In this document: piece by piece, positions 33,801-43,728 of the stretch
Position numbering within the stretch: the stretch's first letter is position 1
Layout: every line of letters begins with the position of its first letter
Assembly: GCA_025201365.1 (NCBI GenBank)
Contig: JAIXMF010000001.1
Span: 1,302,001-1,366,000, forward strand
DNA from: Syncephalis plumigaleata
Taxonomy: Eukaryota; Zoopagomycota; Zoopagomycetes; Zoopagales; Piptocephalidaceae
DNA: 64,000 nt
Reading direction: 5' to 3'
Notes under the pieces: model-generated
Seen by the model: only the letters and a program-made list of their open reading frames with translations
What the model was told of the DNA's origin: nothing
The model's database searches: none
Made by a program: the position numbers and the translations under genes

Positions 33801-34383
33801 AGTTGCTATTGCTATTGCTATTGCTATTACGACGACGACGCATACATGGTTGTGGTATACCCGAGAATGGATCAGCACATTCCTCGCATACATTTACGCT
33901 TGAGAATGTATGCTGTCCATCACTAGTAGTGTCATTGATGTCTTTGTTGTTACTAGTAGCAACACGATCCAGGGATGATTGTGGCATGGCGCGTGGTGTA
34001 ATAGTGTCATTGTTGCTATCGTGCTGATTCCTCTCTGTAGGAAATGCATCTTCTGAAAGTAGATTCTGTAATTGCTTAAGCGTATTCTCCTCAAGGATAA
34101 TCGGTGTATTTGGTGCAGTTGACCAGTCATTATCACCGTCAGCGTCGCTCTCGTGTCCTGACGGGTCGAATGACGGTAGTGAAGAGGATAGAGCGGCAGT
34201 TGCTGCATGGTTGCTCTTAGTGGCAGCCACGTTTATATGCATGCTATGTGATTTAGACGCTACTTCTGAAGAATGTCCAGTATTACTTGTACGATTACTA
34301 TGCTCTCGCAATAGTGTGTTAGCCGTCAGTACAGGTGCACTCGTGGCCATCATAGCCGACGAGCGTACTTCTGAAAACGGCAT
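30862..34383 (-). CDS. DENND6: DENND6-type DENN domain protein (Rab guanine nucleotide exchange factor)
   Basis: Many short exons. The first (34383 to about 33425) encodes a Ser/Thr-rich, probably disordered leader and then the DENN start, QRWIIGFCVVTFDLELDM. Later exons give FPDSHAVSLGDTVYSFRVRV, GFLYGYVLFRQRKDPHLRRG, LWLCWELVLLGEPIMVLA, GGDWRPYFTVHDSDFKAYSS and TPGSVIVGVTNPFFKDAFDHW, the order found in animal DENND6A/B. The last exon ends ELIVNRLPADLKTMLTP, matching the DENND6 C-terminus. Animal DENND6 acts on Rab14 in endosomal recycling; a similar membrane-traffic role is inferred. The leader of about 300 residues is much longer than in animals. The gene is divergent from ELMO. Confidence 0.88.
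33770..33850 (-). repeat. Triplet/hexamer repeats encoding Ser-Asn and Arg runs
   Basis: (ATTGCT)n and GAC repeats encode RRRRNSNSNSNSNSS in the disordered leader of DENND6, beside a (GTA)n tract encoding Thr. Confidence 0.8.
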
Positions 34384-35322
34384 AGTATAGAGATGAATCA
34401 GTAGAGAGAGAGAAAGCAAATGGAATTTCTATAGTAACTAAGTGTATAATCAGTGGAGTACGACAACGACAGAATATACTAGTAGTAGTAGTAGGAAGGG
34501 ATAATAGAGGGAGGGTAGTTGTGCAAGCGTGAATTAAGGAAAAAGAAAGAGATTGAGTGAGCGAGTGATATAGAATAGCTTGAATAGAGAATAAGAAAGA
34601 AGCGGAGTACCGCCAATGTTATTTACGCTTTAAGAAGGATGCCACTCCGTGTTACCAAAAACGATTTATTCATCAGGATAGTGAGCCTGTATTACTGTTA
34701 CAGTAGATGGAAGAATACAGGCATAACAGTCCTATAAACAATGATACTAGTAGTAGTAGTAGAATGACAATGATAGATCAGGAAGTAAAGGGGAGGAGAA
34801 ACTGGACTGCCACATTGTCACTAAATGACATGCAGAAAACAAGTCATTCCTTTACATATTGGCTATGATTGATTGATTGACTGAGTGTGATCCATATGAA
34901 AGGTAGATCACTGCAAGTGCATTATCATAGAAGAAAGTGATATTTTACTACTACTACTACTTGTTCATAATCCTATTATTGTCTGTTCTCAGTACTACTA
35001 CTAGAAAATGGTAGATCTTTGATTGTTTCAAAAGCATCATATTTACGAATCATCTACGTAAACTATACGTAATTCAATAAATATTGCATAATCGAGCAAG
35101 CGAGAATGAAGTTAGATGACCATTTAGGGAAAAGCCGTTAGAGCATATCATGTAGAATGCATACGTGTGTGTGGTTTCAGTTTCTCTTGTATTATGCTTA
35201 TATTCGTTTCTTTCCTCTCCACATCTTTTATACCAACCAGTTGAATTGTCTCTATTATTGTTATTTAGTAATAATATCCTACAAGTTATTGCGGTCATGC
35301 CGCATAATTACCTTATTGCACC
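34384..35322. other. Shared divergent promoter region of DENND6 and ELMO
   Basis: It contains several short (AGT)n/(ACT)n runs and purine-rich tracts on the + strand just upstream of DENND6, which are pyrimidine-rich on its sense strand. No gene is seen. Confidence 0.5.
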
Positions 35323-38318
35323 ATGTTATCCACTCAAGTAGAACTGGTCTATGAGAACAGAGAGATACAGTGTCTTATCGACTTGTCACTTCCTGTCGCG
35401 GATATTGTACGTAATCTATGTCTCGACCAGCTTAATCTACCAGATGAACCTGGAAGATACGCATTACGTCTAGCGTCCACCTTAGAACTCATTACAGATG
35501 ATGTAAGCGAATAGTGTAAGCATACTATGAACAAACTCATATTAATATGTCAACTATTGCTTATTAGAATATACGACGTAAAGTAAGTTATGGTGAGCGT
35601 ATTCGACTTGTCGTATCACCGCAAGCTGAAGCACGAGATATGGCTAAGCAACTGCAAGCCAACACGACATCCGATCGTAAAAAGCTGATCTTTACACTTA
35701 AAGAAGCCATCAAGGTAAGACATGAATCGATTAAACAGAAGATGGAAAGATACGATTACTATTATTGTTATTAGGAACCTGAATTTGCTGTTGAATTCTG
35801 TAGAATGGGTGGACTACAGATTATTATGGATACAGTACGATCGACTACAGGTAACAGTTTGGCGTATGCGTTAAACTCGTTGGCCAACTTGATGGAACAC
35901 GATTTCGGATGGGATCAGATTACCGATGACTTTATCCATATGCTTGCTCGTCTTGTCGTGCATGAGACACTCGTGAATGTATCGCGTCCCGCTACCGCTG
36001 TACTTATTAAGCTGGTGTGTGCGGATGCCACCTCGAATGGACCAATTCAATGTTATGGCTATGCGAAATTGCATCAGGCCATGTCGACGGAATCCGACTT
36101 TCTTAGCTCGTTGGTCGGTCGATTAAGCGCTTCCGATTACGTGTTGGCTCAACTTAGTTTGGCATTGGTCAATGCGATGAGTACACATGTAACGGCCGAG
36201 TACTCGACCGAGTATCAACGGGAACTTGATCGATTGGGTGCACGCAAACTAGTAATGCGTTTAATGCAATTGAATCCAGGCGAGGAAATGGGCAAACATC
36301 TACTTGACTTTCAACAGATTATTCTACGACATCAGCATCAACTCAAGTACACGCAATTGGGCCGGAAACCGCGGGTGCTGTCGATCTATTAGATGGTATA
36401 TGGCAGGCTGCTCGAATAACCGAGGCTGATAAAAAGGTGGCCATAGAAGCATCCGGATGGACGGGTGAAGTTAAATGGCGCTTACTCGGTTTTGATGTGA
36501 GTACTGATGATGTTGAACAGAGACATAACATTTGACAATGATGAATCTATTGTTACTAATGTAATGCAATGCACTTAGACGGAGAATCCATGGAAGGAAA
36601 TGCAACGAGTGGGATTATTAGGTCTAAAGCATATGTATCATTATGTACAATCGGATGCAGATCATTTTGCAAAGGTAAGCATCTATCATCATAGTAACTA
36701 TAATAATGAGAATATGCTAATAATACGCACTATTAGTTGATTATTGAACAACTTAATCGTACCTCAAGACGTCGATGTCCTTATGCGCATGCATCCATCG
36801 AGGTAACCGAACTACTATCCGATCAATGGAATATTGGTTCAGGATGTAAGTTTATATGTAGATGGTTACATGTTATTGCAATATTAACAAATAGAGTTAG
36901 ATGCACCGGCTACGGCATTCCAACCCTTACAACTGGTGATGGAGGATGTGCACACTACCACTCTACTGGCATTCTTCCGTGCTTGGAATCATATGGAAGC
37001 AACAACTGAAGACTTTGATAAGGTATCCGCTCTAGTACGATCTCATGTACAATACACGTTGCAAGAGAGTGATATTACATCATTGTTCGATTACGAGCGA
37101 GCCATGCTAGAAACACCCTATGAGGTGATGCGAGCACGTCAACTCAAAGATCTTGAAGATGAGGATGATCTACTAACTAAACTAGCGTTCGGTAAGTGAT
37201 CATGAATGATTCTAAAGTTTTCAAGCTATTAATATTATACTATTATATTTATTGTAGTAATCTACGTGAACGATTATATCGCGAGAGTTACGAGTTTGTT
37301 AAACAGCAACGTATCGAGTGTCTAGTACGAGGTGCTTGGTTCCCTGCTCCATGGGCAGTAAGCGGTCATTCCAGTAGTAGTGCGGTGGAGGAGGTGGAGG
37401 CAGCAGTGGTGTGGGCGGTGGCAGTTCAGGTAGTGGTGTCCTAGCCGGTAGTGCCACTGCTATGGCCAATGCAGGCGGTGTCAATATCCATTCAACTCAT
37501 GGTAAATCACGTAAAATGACCTATCGCTACTATCGTCTCTCACCGAATAAGAAGTATCTACATTATGGTGAATTTGCCGAGATAAATGAGGATCGTCCAC
37601 CACTCGAGGAATTACCTGAACGTAGTATGTAACTGTTTCTTTATTGATCCTATGACATGATTACTTATTTGTATTATATTGCATGTATTTAGTTGATTTA
37701 TCACTAGTCACTCACGTCTTGACTGGATCGATAGCAGGTCGTCCAGGTGCATCGGGACATACCGCTCATAGTAGTATTGGTGGACATGGTGCGAGTATGT
37801 CAGGTGGTGGGGTGGTGTAGGTGTGCAGGTGCCAGTGGTACTGCTACCGTTGCCAATACTAGTGGTAATAATTCGAATGTCACCTCACCGAATCCACAAC
37901 GACATCGACATGCTGCATCGGCATCGGCTGGTGCACGTGCATCAATGGCCCTTACCACTGGTGTGGGTGGTTCAAGTGGTGGCGGTGTCGGTAATAATGT
38001 AGTAGCAGTAATCAAGCAAATCAACGTCTACCCGTCTACATGACCTTCTCATTAATGACAGGTAACGATTTGTCATTAGTAGATTTCGTAGCACCGGATG
38101 CTACAAGATTTGCCGAGTGGACTGATGGATTCAACATGCTACTAGATCGTAATATTGCCAATCGTGATACAGCCGAATTGATTATGAGTCTAACTGAAGT
38201 GGTAACGCGAGTGCATCTACTTGATGTAGCCGCAGAGAAACTAGAAATTCCTAGTTGGTGTGACTTGCCCACACAACCACCCTCTGATTTCAGTTTCTAC
38301 TATGGAGAGATTAGTTAA
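35323..38318 (+). CDS. ELMO: ELMO/CED-12 family protein, DOCK partner
   Basis: About nine exons. The order matches ELMO proteins: an N-terminal ubiquitin-like segment (VELVYENREIQCLIDLSLP), armadillo-type helices (KEPEFAVEFCRMGGLQIIMD, YALNSLANLMEHDFGWDQI), then the ELMO domain (WRLLGFDTENPWKEMQRVG, LLGLKHMYHYVQ, CPYAHASIEVTELL, WNHMEATTEDFDKV). The PH domain follows (LRERLYRESYEFVKQQRI, YRYYRLSPNKKYLHYGEF, FVAPDATRFAEWTDGFNML), ending PPSDFSFYYGEIS with the Pro-rich DOCK-binding region. Gly/Ser-rich inserts break the PH domain. One-base losses lie near 36355, 37385 and in the Gly-rich part. ELMO with DOCK proteins activates Rac/Cdc42-type GTPases for polarity; in fungi the pair is Lmo1/Dck1. 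Confidence 0.9.
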
Positions 38319-38649
38319 TAAATCATGTCATTATTTTGTATATTGGCATAAGGTCATCATGCATGATATAGAACTCAAAGCATGAGTGATACAAAAGTGA
38401 AAACGATGACAATTACTGAATTGTACAAGAAATGATGACGATGATGATGTGTCCAATTTAACCACCTACAACTTGTTTCTCCTTTCCCTTCTCTTCTTCT
38501 TTTGTTTATCATCACTACGCTACGCTTTCTTACTCCAACGATTGTGACCCATTACCCAGCTACTCTCTCTCTTTCATCTACTGCATTTCATTAGCTTCAA
38601 CGTGTATCATCATCGCTCTATCTATTGTTGATATCTTCTATTATTAACT
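38319..38649. other. Spacer between ELMO and membrane protein gene
   Basis: Pyrimidine-rich (about 38470-38600) just before the next start codon, as at other promoters in the window. No gene is seen. Confidence 0.5.
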
Positions 38650-39389
38650 ATGGATCGTCAAGCAGCTACATTTAGTCCTTATTCTGATTCTTATCAGGCA
38701 TCTCGTCCACCTACTGGGAAATATCAACCAATAAGCGGTAGTAGTGGTAGTGGTAGTGGTAGTAGTGATCGAGCAGGTGCCAGTGCCAATCCATTTGCTA
38801 ATGCTTCATATCAATCACCGAATCAGTCGAATAACTCGGGTACTCGAGTTAATAAATATGAAACGTCACTGCCTATTCGTGTTGACGTAGAAGCTGCTCT
38901 AGTCTATCTACTTGGCTGTTTTACAGGTAAGTGAATATGTATATAGACACTTATATATTGTTATATATAACTATTATTATTATTAGGTGTATTCTTTTTG
39001 ATATGTGAACAAAAGAATGACTATGTACGCTTCCATGCGTGGCAGTCATGTCTAGTATTTGCACCCATCACAGTAAGTAGTGGCAAATAGTTAAATAGAT
39101 CAATGATCAAATGAGTAGATACTAAGCGTGTGTGTGACATTGTATAGCTTGTCTATGTTGTATTGGCGCTTATATCTTCGGTACTATCTACACTATTATT
39201 GATTGCTAGTTTTGCATATATCGCATTCCTAATGTAAGTATTATGTAATTATGACACAATGATCCATCAAGCTAATACTGATGTCAATGAATGATTAGGC
39301 TACAAGCATATAAAAATGGATCTTCACTAAATCGATTCAGTGTGCCGGTAGTTGGTCCATTAGCGATGCGCTGGACAGATAGCGAATAA
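38650..39389 (+). CDS. Small polytopic membrane protein, Tic20/UPF0132 (DUF4870)-like
   Basis: Four exons; exon 1 ends at 38926 and the last joins at AT|G of FLMLQAYK. The N-terminus is a Ser/Gly/Asn-rich tail of about 75 residues. Three or four hydrophobic segments follow: VEAALVYLLGCFTGVFFLI, the loop EQKNDYVRFHAWQS typical of this family, then LVYVVLALISSVLSTLLLIA and FAYIAFL. The end is RFSVPVVGPLAMRWTDSE. The DYVRFHAWQS loop between helices supports the family call. Function in fungi is not established; such proteins sit in the plasma membrane or endomembranes. Confidence 0.75.
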
Positions 39390-39559
39390 TCAGTAGCAAT
39401 AGTAATAGCAATAATGCTATGCTATGAGTAGTATATGTTATGTCATCGTATGTGTTTCCAATATATTGTCTTATTCTCGCAATGTCACACTATCTATCTA
39501 TTACATGAATGAATCTATCAATGTATAACGTTTATTAACAGACACACACACCGCTCTCT

Positions 39560-40598
39560 CTAATTGTCGAGTCGTTGCATCAAATACTCCACCTCTACTT
39601 CTTTGGTTAGAGGAATGACAAACTTCTCGTATAACTCTACTACTAGATCCAAATTGATCTTAATCGGTGACTTTAAATTGTTTGTCGCTTCATTGCTGTC
39701 ACACACGACCGTACCATCCTCGGTAATGTCCTGTCCGTAGATGAATGCCTTACGACGAAGACGTCGTAGTAAACGTGCTTCAACCTCGGGTGCCGTTAGT
39801 AGTCGCTCAATGGCTACACGATCATTGGCACGAATCAATTTGGTGTAACCCTCTGGATCAGCGATGAATTTAGCCTCGGCTATGAATTTACCTAAGTGAA
39901 TACAATGAATATCAGTTATATACATGAAGCTATTACTGTTATCATTATTAGTTACCATAATGAATACGACGAGACAATGCTTGTAGACATTCAATGTCAC
40001 GTGTAGCAGAGGATCCATAATTCTGATCATCGGTATCCACACACAATGTAGGAACAATGCTTTCCAGATATGCTTGTAGCAATTTCTTATTGACATTGAC
40101 ATTGTTGGCATGCAATGTGGGTGGATAATCCAGAGCGGGTAGAATTGGTTCAGGGAGATTATCGGTGAATGGATACTCATCGGGACTACATGTATATTGA
40201 TTAGTTGAATGAACAATAACATGTGTATATATATCACTTACCTTTGATAACGACGAACGCGTGCTATACAGATATAATACTAATTAGTTGATGATGACAT
40301 TGTATAATATGTATATGTGGTTGCTTACCATGAACTACTTCTACTTCATGCAAGAAATACTCGAAGAACGATCCATTAAAGCCGTCCACAAACTTGAAAC
40401 TCCCCTTTTCATAGATACGTGGATTCCGAGCAAATTGTGCTCGTTCAATCAAGCCTACATTCAATGAATAAGCTAATAGATTATGTAAAACTAGCGAGTG
40501 AGTAACTTACCGAATATAATAGTATCTTCTAGACGGATTAGAGTGTCGCGTAGTTTATCCAACGAGAAACCTGTTGAATTAACACAAAGTAAATCCAT
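39560..40598 (-). CDS. ARO7: Chorismate mutase, fungal AroQ type
   Basis: Converts chorismate to prephenate for Phe and Tyr synthesis, in the cytosol. The ATG at 40598 gives MDLLCVNSTGFSLDKLRDTL, aligning with the yeast Aro7 start. Exons follow with LIERAQFARNP (active-site Arg in LIER), FNGSFFEYFLHEVEVVHARV, RRYQSPDEYPF, ATRDIECLQALSRRIHYGKF (active-site Arg in ATRD and Lys in GKF), AEAKFIADPEGYTKLI, and the ending IPLTKEVEVEYLMQRLDN with the Thr/Glu of the active site. The length of about 260 residues is normal. Yeast Aro7 is activated by Trp and inhibited by Tyr; the regulatory segments are present, so similar control is likely. Confidence 0.94.
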
Positions 40599-41001
40599 AG
40601 TAGTAGCTGAACAATAAGAGGCAAGAATCAAAAGACACGCAAGTATATAGCTTATAGTTGACTGTATAGATAGTGAATGAAGGTATTGAGGATGATTAGC
40701 TTGACGAACAAGCGTAGTTTGATAGACACGAAAAGGATGAGATAAAGACAAACGGTTGTAAGTGGAGTCCAAAACTAGTAATATATTACAAGTGTGTGGT
40801 GTGCGATGTGGTGCAGTAACGACATGAAAAGGAGAAATGACAACCATTTAGATACAGAACAAAAAAATAGCAAGTGAGCGGTGGTGTTAAAGGGAAAAAG
40901 GAGAAAGAGAGAGAGGTGCGATATTTCAAGTGTAAGTGAGAGCAACGCCAACTCTTTCTTGTCTTCTCGTATAACGGTATAATATCTACTGCCTGTATGC
41001 T
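40599..41001. promoter_or_regulatory. Shared divergent promoter of ARO7 and EMC5
   Basis: About 400 bases between two start codons on opposite strands. Purine-rich on the + strand around 40885-40920, hence pyrimidine-rich toward ARO7. An in-frame extension of ARO7 runs into this stretch but has no similarity to the family. Confidence 0.4.
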
Positions 41002-41575
41002 ATGATGGCTGTGTCTGCCACTTCCAAAAGTTCTGCTACCTCATCTACTACTAGCAATAGTGTTGGAGCCACTTATCTGGGCTATCTTTTATGTACTATT
41101 GGACTTGTTGTTCTAGTGCATGCTGGCTACTCCACCTATGAACGTACGTCATAATATAAATACAAAGCAAGTAGCTAGACTACCATCTAATTTCTATACT
41201 GTTGCTGTTGCTGTTGCTAGATCTCTCCTATTTGAAGGCTGTGGCACGTTTAACCGATGGACTTCCGTCCGATGTAGGTGAAGTCGCGTAAGAATCTCAA
41301 CATTACTAAACCATTTGTTTGTTTGTTTGTTTGTTTGTTAGATTATTGTAGAGTGTCTCATTGGCACGCTAATAGCCATGGTGGGTGTCACTTTTGTATC
41401 AGGACCATTACGCGAGGCATTACTTGAAGAGGCGATGGCCGCACAGTAAGTTACTAGCGATATATATATAGCAAATATTCCATTAATCACGTCGTATAGA
41501 ACGGTGGAGGAAGTAGAGTCGCGTCCATCATTTGTTACATTCAACGGTCGTAGTCGTATTCTATTTGCACCATAG
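41002..41575 (+). CDS. EMC5: ER membrane protein complex subunit 5 (MMGT family)
   Basis: Four exons. The protein opens with a short Ser/Thr-rich N-terminus and then a first membrane helix, YLGYLLCTIGLVVLVHAGYS, followed by YEHLSYLKAV. A second helix follows, IIVECLIGTLIAMVGVTFV. The C-terminus RPSFVTFNGRSRILFAP is the family signature (compare RPSFYVFNHRG in homologues). EMC5 is a core subunit of the ER insertase for tail-anchored and multipass proteins. The joint between exons 2 and 3 is off by one base. Intron 2 carries a TTTG repeat abutting the acceptor. Confidence 0.88.
41313..41338 (+). repeat. (TTTG)n repeat forming the 3' end of an EMC5 intron
   Basis: Six TTTG units run into the TTAG acceptor, so the microsatellite itself supplies the polypyrimidine tract. 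Confidence 0.85.
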
Positions 41576-42488
41576 AATAAACAATAGCACTGGATGCGAG
41601 TGTATTTAATCATGCTAACAAGTGATATCTATGTACTAAGCAATGTGCACCGATCACTCTACTATTTGTTGTACTCTACCATCGTGACAATGTTAGCCAA
41701 GCCATAGGATACTATTATAGAATGCGTACCATCCACAAAATAGGTATTGCCTACTCCATTCTCTCTCCTTACTGTATTTCGAATGTATTAACACGTTTAT
41801 TCTCATTTGACATGATGGTATCAATATGCTAGTGAGAACAGGTTATCGTTTCAAAACAACCACTACAGTGATACTACTATGAATAGATGCAATGACATAA
41901 GAGTGCGCCCACATTATGTATGTACGTTTCTCGCTTTTAGTCTCGTTCTCTCGGTTCCTCTCTCTCTCGTGATGTGTCATGGTTACCTTTCGAGTCTGTA
42001 CCGCGTGGTCGCATGACAAGTAGCGCGTGTTCATCACATACCACATGTCTCGTGAACAGAACATAGTACGAGTAGTACGAGTAACTGCGCCCATTATCAT
42101 CCATGAATGGATGAGTAGACCATTATTCGTAGTGTTACAATTTCTAATCTAATCCTATCCATGTAGTAGAATGATCTACTACGACTGTTACTACTTTTAT
42201 ACGTATACTGATAATGATAATATGCATAATAAATATTTCATTACTTTTAATGCGCTCACTTGACTTACAAAGTGTTTACTACACCACTCTTTTATTTATT
42301 TACCTACTAACGATTCTCTCTTTCTTCTTTCTTATTCAACAATCTATACGACATCTACTCACCCTTGATCCTTACTTCTTTCAACAACGCTTGGCTATTG
42401 TCCCCTCCCCCTCATTTTTATCCTATTTGTTTGCCTGCTTATTCATTCATTGATAAGCAGGTGAATTCATACGTACATACGTGTGTAT

Positions 42489-42518
42489 TGGTGTGTGTGT
42501 GTGTGTGTGTGTGTGTGA
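42489..42518. repeat. (GT)n microsatellite
   Basis: About fourteen GT units in the kinase upstream region. Confidence 0.9.
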
Positions 42519-43257
42519 GTACTAGTGTATTGGTGTGTGCATGTGTCTGCGTACGCCCCTGGACTCACTTATCTATCCGCTCACTATCTCCTTTTTCCCC
42601 AGTCGTCCGTTCCAAACCTTTTTCCTTACTACTACTTCAGGGCAGTGTCCTCATCTAGTCTTGTCTAATTATTGTTGTTGAAGATTAGTTATTATTCTAC
42701 GCGATTAGTAGCAAAACGTAAGTGGACTATCATTGAGTGGCAAAACGAAAGCGAGAGAGAGACAAAATGCGGTTATGTTTAAGCGGATAATAGTCAGTAT
42801 ATACATGCTGTATATGAGCCAAGACGACGAGCATAGATGGTATACGCATTCATAGAGCACGACAATCGTCTCTTAAACGATGTGTGACGCTTTCTTATCG
42901 TGTACAATAACTTTTTGTTACTGTTTTTTAAAATGAGTTCATTGTAGCATTTATTTATTTACAAGTCAGTATCTTCGGACTTGCACAGAAACTTGAATAC
43001 CACCCTTCTATTCAAGTCCACCGTTTTAGTAGTCCGCGTCCATTCGTATTACTATAACGATAGCTGGCTTGAATCATGGTGTTTATTACTTTTACAACTA
43101 CTCCTTGAGTTGTGTGTAATGTGATGTAGTGTGGTGTGTATGTATGTGTGTGGTTGGATTGTACTATTATTATTATCAGCTTCCTCGTCTTTCTCCTCAT
43201 CCTATTATTACTACTGCTTACTACTCACTACTCACCCACCATACATCACATTCTCAC

Positions 43258-43295
43258 ATTCACACACACACGCACACGCACACACGCACACATAT
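43258..43295. repeat. (CA)n microsatellite with CG interruptions
   Basis: Alternating CA with a few CG steps in the pyrimidine-rich upstream region of the kinase. Confidence 0.9.
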
Positions 43296-43634
43296 CCAGC
43301 AAACCTTGGCTATTATTCCTTTTCTTCGTCTCATCTTTCTCTTACTCTCTCTTACTCCCTTGCTTATCATCTACGTATGCAAAACACAGTGGCCTGTTGT
43401 CTGCTCTGCTTTCCATTCTAAAACCACTATTTAATTAATATTATTATCATTATTGGGCTTATAGTGTCTGTTCTAATATTTGCGTCTCATTTATTAGTGG
43501 TGTGCGTGTTTATTGCGGGTCAGCGTCGTTCACATCTTATATGCTGTGAGACATACACATACACACTATACCGTGCTACTTGCTTCAATTTAGCGTTATT
43601 CTCGTATTACTTGCTGATTCCATCGTATAGTAGT

Positions 43635-43700
43635 CAACAGCAGCAGCAACAACAACAGCAACAGTCATAGTCATAGCCATAGCCATAGTAATAGTAGCAA
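43635..43700 (+). repeat. CAG/CAA run followed by (CATAGT/CATAGC)n
   Basis: Triplet then hexamer repeats directly upstream of the kinase start codon. The CAG/CAA frame ends in stop codons, so it is likely leader, not coding. Confidence 0.75.
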
Positions 43701-43728
43701 CAAGTTGTACAGTGATAGGACACTCAGC

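Larger units (their letters stand above)
41576..43728. other. Long intergenic region upstream of the Kin4-like kinase
   Basis: About 2.1 kb with no supported gene. Pyrimidine-rich stretches on the + strand (42290-42420, 42580-42660, 43160-43420), GT and CA microsatellites, and a CAG/CAA run close to the kinase start. It may hold a long promoter or leader. Confidence 0.5.

Noticed and set aside
33734-34027. Plus-strand Val/Leu/Arg-run frame
   Set aside because: Antisense of the Thr, Ser-Asn and Arg runs in the DENND6 leader.
40599-40847. Upstream in-frame extension of chorismate mutase as a targeting sequence
   Set aside because: No similarity to any chorismate mutase, no clear presequence, and MDLLCVN aligns with the known enzyme start.
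43129-43438. Overlapping open frames of about 100 codons in three frames
   Set aside because: They come from CA and CT repeats, are low in complexity and match nothing.
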